Shown here: positions 60,293-64,000 of the stretch, piece after piece | Numbering within the stretch: position 1 is the stretch's first letter | How the letters are laid out: every line of letters begins with the position of its first letter | From: Caproicibacter sp002399225 | Lineage (GTDB): Bacteria > Bacillota > Clostridia > Oscillospirales > Acutalibacteraceae | Direction: 5' to 3' | DNA: 64,000 bases | Assembly (NCBI GenBank): GCA_036756705.1 | Contig: DAIOKN010000008.1 | Coordinates: 25,569 to 89,568 of the forward strand | Notes under the pieces: generated by a model | The model's input: the letters and a program-made list of their open reading frames with translations, nothing else | Database searches by the model: none | Told to the model about the DNA's origin: nothing | Translations under genes and position numbers: made by a program

Positions 60293-62599
60293 ATGGAGCA
60301 AAAAGACCGCAAAATTTATGAGATTAAAAATTTTGATTTAGATAACAAACATCTGCTGCTTTACGAAACGCTGTTTCACAACGCAAACGGATATCTGGGA
60401 GTCCGCTCCAATTTTGAAGAAGGGTATCCGGATTCTTTTCGGACGATTCGCGGAGAATACATCAATGGTTTCTATGATTTTGCAGAAATGAAGCAGGCCG
60501 AAAACCTCTATGGGCTGAGAAATGAAAAGCAGATCATGCTGAATGTCGCGGACACGCAGGGAATCCGTCTGACCGTCGGCGGAGAACTGTTCAGCATGTT
60601 TTATGGGACAGTTCTGGAAAGTACGCGGCAGCTTGACATGAAAAACGGAGTGTCGGTCCGCCGCGTGGTATGGCGTTCCCCCGGGCAAAAGGAGATGGAA
60701 ATCCGGATCATTCGAATGGCGTCTTTTAAGATGCTCCCCCTATTCACCATCGAATACCGCATCAGACCTTTAAATTTCAGCGGACCCATGGAACTGTGCT
60801 CCACTCACCGCGGGGATGTACGCAACTCATTCTCTTCCGGCGATCCCCGCGTTGCCAGCAAGGCGATACGGCATCTGTGCGTGGAAACCACGGAATTTCT
60901 GCCCAACGGGGTATCCGTCATCACCTCGAAAGCCAGAAAGTCCGGCCTGACGGTCGTTTCGGCGGTGACCAACCGGCTGTCGAAGCCGGCGGCAAAATTT
61001 CAGGAAACTCAGGGCGGCACGGCGGCGCAGACATTTCGCTTCTCTTTGACGCAAGGGGAAGAAACGGTGCTGACCAAATACACCATTCTGTGCGATTCCG
61101 CCCATTTTTCGGACTGCCGCAGCCGCGCGGAGACCCTGATGAAACAGGCTGTGTCCGTACCGCTTTCCCACTGGTACAACGCTCAGCGGCATTACCTGAA
61201 AAGGTTCTGGGAAACCGGCGACGTGCGTCTGATGGGCAATCCCCCTCTGCAGAATGCCATCACCTTCGACTTATATCAGCTGATCCAGTCCGTCGGAAAA
61301 GACCCCCACAGCAACGTTGCGGCAAAAGGACTTTCCGGGGAAGGATACGAAGGGCATTATTTCTGGGATACGGAAATGTACATTGAACCGTATTTTCTGC
61401 TGACCCGGCCCGAGCTTGCCAAAAGCCTGATCTCTTACCGCTATGCAACGCTGGACATTGCACGGGAAAACGCCAAAACTCTCGGGCACAAAAAGGGTGC
61501 TCTGTTCCCATGGAGAACCATTATGGGAAAGGAATGTTCCGGCTACTTTCCTTCCGGAACCGCGCAGTACCACATCGACGGCGACATCGCTTACTCGGTC
61601 GTCAACTATTACCTTGTGACAAAGGATTTTAATTTTATCGTCCGCTGCGGTGCGGAGATCCTTTTCGAGACGGCCCGGCTCTGGCTGGACGTGGGCAATT
61701 ACCATAATGGACAGTTTTATATCAACTGCGTCACCGGCCCGGATGAATACACCTGTCTGGTTAACAACAATTACTATACCAATGCCATCGCAAAACACAA
61801 CCTGAAATGGGCCGTGCGCTGCTACCGGATTTTAAAAAAGCGGAACAAGCTCGCCCCGCTGGCACAGCGCCTGAACCTGACGGAAGAGGAAATTGAATCG
61901 TTCCAGAAAGCGGCGAATCATATGTATCTCCCCTATGATCCGGAACTGGACATCAACCCGCAGGACGATTCCTTTCTGAATAAGAAACGGTGGGATGTTC
62001 AGAATACACCGCCGGAAAATTTTCCGCTGCTGCTGCACTATCACCCGCTCTGTCTGTACCGTTACCAGGTCTGCAAGCAGGCCGACACCGTCCTGGCCCA
62101 CTTTGTTCTGGAGGATGAGCAAAAACTTTCCACCATGCGCCATTCCTATGATTATTACGAGAAAATCACCACACACGATTCTTCTCTCTCCACTTGTATT
62201 TTCTGCATCATGGCGGCGCGGCTCGGCATGACGGAAAAAGCCTATGATTATTTTGGGGAATCGGCGCACATTGACTTAAACGACACCTATGGAAACACCA
62301 GAGACGGGATTCACGTTGCCAATATGGGCGGTATGTACATGGCCATTGTTTACGGATTCGGCGGGCTGCGCATCAAGGAAGACGGGCTTCATCTTGCCCC
62401 CGTTCTGCCGAAGGAGTGGGACGGGTACGAATTTAATCTGCGCCAGGAAGACACCCTGATGGAGGTCTGTGTCAACCGCGGCTTCTACCGAATCACTCTG
62501 CTGCGGGGGACGGCAAAGCCGCTGTTTCTGTACGGAAAAAAATATCTTCTGAAAGACCAGCTGAAACATCCGCTGGAGAAATGGGGAACGGAACCATGA
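60293..62599 (+). CDS. GH65 family disaccharide phosphorylase
   Basis: A 768-residue glycoside hydrolase family 65 enzyme. These phosphorolyse alpha-glucosidic disaccharides (maltose, trehalose, kojibiose, nigerose) to beta-glucose-1-phosphate plus glucose. The N-terminal beta-sandwich (about 1-270) starts LYETLFHNANGYLGVRSNFEE. The barrel holds YEGHYFWDTEMYIEPYFLL, GTAQYHIDGDIAYSVVNYY, and the general-acid Glu485 in VTGPDEYTCLVNNNYYTN. It begins two bases after the permease stop and overlaps pgmB by ATGA. Which disaccharide is used cannot be read with certainty; the SGYFPSGTAQYHI loop suggests the nigerose/kojibiose/maltose group. Confidence 0.93.
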   Translation: MEQKDRKIYEIKNFDLDNKHLLLYETLFHNANGYLGVRSNFEEGYPDSFRTIRGEYINGFYDFAEMKQAENLYGLRNEKQIMLNVADTQGIRLTVGGELFSMFYGTVLESTRQLDMKNGVSVRRVVWRSPGQKEMEIRIIRMASFKMLPLFTIEYRIRPLNFSGPMELCSTHRGDVRNSFSSGDPRVASKAIRHLCVETTEFLPNGVSVITSKARKSGLTVVSAVTNRLSKPAAKFQETQGGTAAQTFRFSLTQGEETVLTKYTILCDSAHFSDCRSRAETLMKQAVSVPLSHWYNAQRHYLKRFWETGDVRLMGNPPLQNAITFDLYQLIQSVGKDPHSNVAAKGLSGEGYEGHYFWDTEMYIEPYFLLTRPELAKSLISYRYATLDIARENAKTLGHKKGALFPWRTIMGKECSGYFPSGTAQYHIDGDIAYSVVNYYLVTKDFNFIVRCGAEILFETARLWLDVGNYHNGQFYINCVTGPDEYTCLVNNNYYTNAIAKHNLKWAVRCYRILKKRNKLAPLAQRLNLTEEEIESFQKAANHMYLPYDPELDINPQDDSFLNKKRWDVQNTPPENFPLLLHYHPLCLYRYQVCKQADTVLAHFVLEDEQKLSTMRHSYDYYEKITTHDSSLSTCIFCIMAARLGMTEKAYDYFGESAHIDLNDTYGNTRDGIHVANMGGMYMAIVYGFGGLRIKEDGLHLAPVLPKEWDGYEFNLRQEDTLMEVCVNRGFYRITLLRGTAKPLFLYGKKYLLKDQLKHPLEKWGTEP

Positions 62600-63261
62600 A
62601 ATATGACGGCGCAATTTTTGACCTTGACGGCGTTTTAGTCGATACGGCGCGCTACCACTACCTGGCCTGGAAAGAGCTTGCTCACAAACTTGGATTTGAA
62701 TTTACGCCGGAACAAAACGAAAAGCTCAAGGGGGTTTCCAGAATGGATTCTTTAAACCTTCTTCTGGAAACCGGCGGAATGAAAGACCGCTTTTCACAGG
62801 AAGAAAAGGAAAAGATGGCGGCATGGAAAAACTGCCGGTATGTAGCTTCTATCTCCTCCATGGATTCTTCGGAGCTTCTGGAAGGGACGTTGGAGCTTTT
62901 AAACAAGCTGAAAGCGCGCGGAATTAAGCTGGCGCTTGGTTCTTCCAGTAAAAACGCTCCCTTAATTCTTAAAAGCACGGGGATCTCTCCGCTGTTCGAC
63001 GCAGTGATTGACGGCAACTGTGTCACCCGTGCAAAGCCGGACCCGCAAATTTTTTTGCTGGCTGCAAAGGGGCTGGGACTTCCCGGGAACCGATGCGTCG
63101 TGTTTGAGGACGCGGAAGCCGGTCTCCAGGCGGCTAAACGCGGAGGCATGTGCGCCGTCGGCATCGGCAGCCGAAAGGATCTGCCTAGCGCTGATGCCGT
63201 TTACCGGAATTTGCCGCAATTTCCCCTCGGCGATTACTTTCCGAGGAAAAGCAGAAGCTAA
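62596..63261 (+). CDS. pgmB: Beta-phosphoglucomutase
   Basis: A 221-residue HAD-superfamily mutase that converts beta-glucose-1-phosphate to glucose-6-phosphate. The nucleophile Asp9 and general-acid Asp11 lie in AIFDLDGVLVDTARYHYLAW. The cap has LKGVSRMDSLNLLLE, and the rest carries GSSSKNAP and VFEDAEAGLQAAKRGGM. It starts inside the GH65 stop (ATGA). Together they feed glucose-6-phosphate into glycolysis without using ATP for one of the two sugars. Confidence 0.95.
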   Translation: MKYDGAIFDLDGVLVDTARYHYLAWKELAHKLGFEFTPEQNEKLKGVSRMDSLNLLLETGGMKDRFSQEEKEKMAAWKNCRYVASISSMDSSELLEGTLELLNKLKARGIKLALGSSSKNAPLILKSTGISPLFDAVIDGNCVTRAKPDPQIFLLAAKGLGLPGNRCVVFEDAEAGLQAAKRGGMCAVGIGSRKDLPSADAVYRNLPQFPLGDYFPRKSRS

Positions 63262-63328
63262 ACCATGGAATTTTTTTCCCCGGGGCCGGCGTCCGAGGGC
63301 TTTCCCTCCTGCTTCAAGTCCACAACGT

Positions 63329-63559
63329 TTACTCACGCTCCGCCCTTGGGCCGCTGCCAGTTTTTTTATCAAGATAAGTATTCAGGCCTTCCAGAAACGC
63401 CTCCGGATTTTTCACTTTTTTAATGGCAAGCAATTCCCCAAAGTTCCGGGGGTAAGCCCCCGAGCAGGTGAAAATTGTGACTCGATTTTGCAGACAGTAC
63501 TCCATTACGCCGGGAATTTGGTAAACGTCTTCCACCATTGTGTCCTTTGTAATTTTCAT
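63329..63559 (-). CDS. DUF1858 domain protein
   Basis: A 76-residue protein of the DUF1858 type. ITKDTMVEDVYQIPGVMEYC is followed by NRVTIFTCSGAYPRNFGELL and a helical end. DUF1858 modules occur alone or fused to iron-sulfur or hybrid-cluster and ScdA-type proteins. The two cysteines fit the family pattern. Function is unknown. AGGAGG lies before the ATG, and a fair promoter lies about 90 bases upstream. Confidence 0.8.
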   Translation of the reverse strand: MKITKDTMVEDVYQIPGVMEYCLQNRVTIFTCSGAYPRNFGELLAIKKVKNPEAFLEGLNTYLDKKTGSGPRAERE

Positions 63560-63645
63560 GAGAACTCCTCCTGATCTTAAAAGTTATGGGTTGCTATTTT
63601 TTCGAATCCCCAATTACCGATTCTCGCTTTCTAAAGACTCTCCGC

Positions 63646-63674
63646 TTTATAATACGCCAGACTGTGCTTTACAA
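63646..63674 (-). promoter_or_regulatory. Promoter of the DUF1858 gene
   Basis: On the minus strand TTGTAA (63669-63674), 17 bases, then TATAAA (63646-63651). The rest of the 63560-63858 stretch is AT-rich with no gene that I can support. Confidence 0.55.
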
Positions 63675-63858
63675 ATTACTTTTATTATACTTCTTTCATA
63701 CCAATTATCCAACTCATCCGCTTGACAATTTCAAGCTTTCTCCTCCCCTTCTCAAGCAAAGGCGGCTTTTCCTATTGCGTATAACCTCCCCCTTTAGGCA
63801 TGTGCCGCACGCACATCCTCAGTCTTTCTATTTCGATCGCAATATTTTTAAAAAAGTA

Positions 63859-63887
63859 TTGACATGGCATACCTCATGTGTTATTAT
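63859..63887 (+). promoter_or_regulatory. Promoter of the tRNA-fMet gene
   Basis: TTGACA (63859-63864), 17 bases, then TATTAT (63882-63887), about 60 bases before the tRNA. A TATAAT at a 20-base spacing overlaps it. Confidence 0.75.
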
Positions 63888-63948
63888 AATGAAGCGCTCT
63901 AAAACGAGGCCATATAGTAAGGTTTAGCGAGGATGCACAAATAAAGAT

Positions 63949-64000
<52 letters not shown>

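Noticed and set aside
63720..63735. TTGACA-like box upstream of the tRNA gene
   Set aside because: TTGACAATT near 63722 has no -10 element at a fitting distance; the promoter at 63859-63887 is far better placed.

Overview
The window (about 54-55% GC by eye) looks like a chromosomal segment of an anaerobic, endospore-forming Clostridia, most likely of the Oscillospiraceae/Ruminococcaceae type. The reasons are Firmicutes-style AGGAGG ribosome sites, consensus sigma-A promoters, Rho-independent terminators with T-tracts, a ywiB-like gene before argS as in Bacillus, sporulation genes (spoIID, tgl), a paired glgC/glgD glycogen operon and a split glycine decarboxylase (gcvPA/gcvPB). I see no phage, insertion sequence, CRISPR array or rRNA operon. 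A tRNA-fMet gene is cut off by the right edge.

Layout. 0-6.5 kb: DUF1934 gene, argS, a degenerate MetH-like protein, rsmA with a small membrane protein, a dCMP deaminase, a histidine phosphatase and an XRE regulator. 6.6-12.5 kb: glycogen operon glgB-glgC-glgD-glgA on the minus strand. 12.6-23.1 kb: uronate (pectin-monomer) operon on the minus strand, comprising a LacI-type regulator, kduI, a TRAP transporter dctPQM with a frameshifted dctM, two dehydrogenases, kduD, an eda fused to a C-terminal VOC-like domain, and kdgK. 23.5-27 kb: gap, a membrane protein and citrate synthase. 27.3-31 kb: spoIID, then a DHHW/MBOAT O-acylation pair. 31.2-34.8 kb: a large acidic secreted protein with a perfect promoter and a long leader. 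35-37.8 kb: a very GC-rich two-gene cassette (MORN-repeat protein plus metallo-beta-lactamase-fold protein). 38.1-42.6 kb: a small gene, trmL, then pgk-tpiA-gpmI. 42.7-45.2 kb: TPP riboswitch-thiW and an orphan oligopeptide-binding lipoprotein. 45.3-47.1 kb: an unknown gene coupled to the spore-coat transglutaminase gene tgl. 47.1-54.2 kb: tandem glycine riboswitch and gcvT-gcvH-gcvPA-gcvPB-lplA-lpdA. 54.3-63.3 kb: a secreted CAO-N/RsiV-like protein, an AraC regulator, and a sugar ABC transporter with a GH65 phosphorylase and beta-phosphoglucomutase. 63.3-64 kb: a DUF1858 gene and tRNA-fMet.

How it fits together: the segment is dominated by central carbon metabolism. Uronates enter through the TRAP carrier and run through KduI, KduD, KdgK and Eda to pyruvate and glyceraldehyde-3-phosphate. 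Alpha-glucosides enter through the ABC carrier, are phosphorolysed and isomerised to glucose-6-phosphate. Gap, Pgk, TpiA and GpmI carry the triose flux, and surplus glucose is stored as glycogen. Glycine is cleaved by a riboswitch-controlled operon that also carries lipoate attachment and dihydrolipoamide dehydrogenase.

The least explained parts are the MORN/MBL cassette, the tgl-coupled unknown gene, the acidic surface protein beside the O-acylation pair, the zinc-ligand-lacking MetH-like protein and the frameshifted dctM. I did not find a clearly novel multi-gene defence or mobile system.
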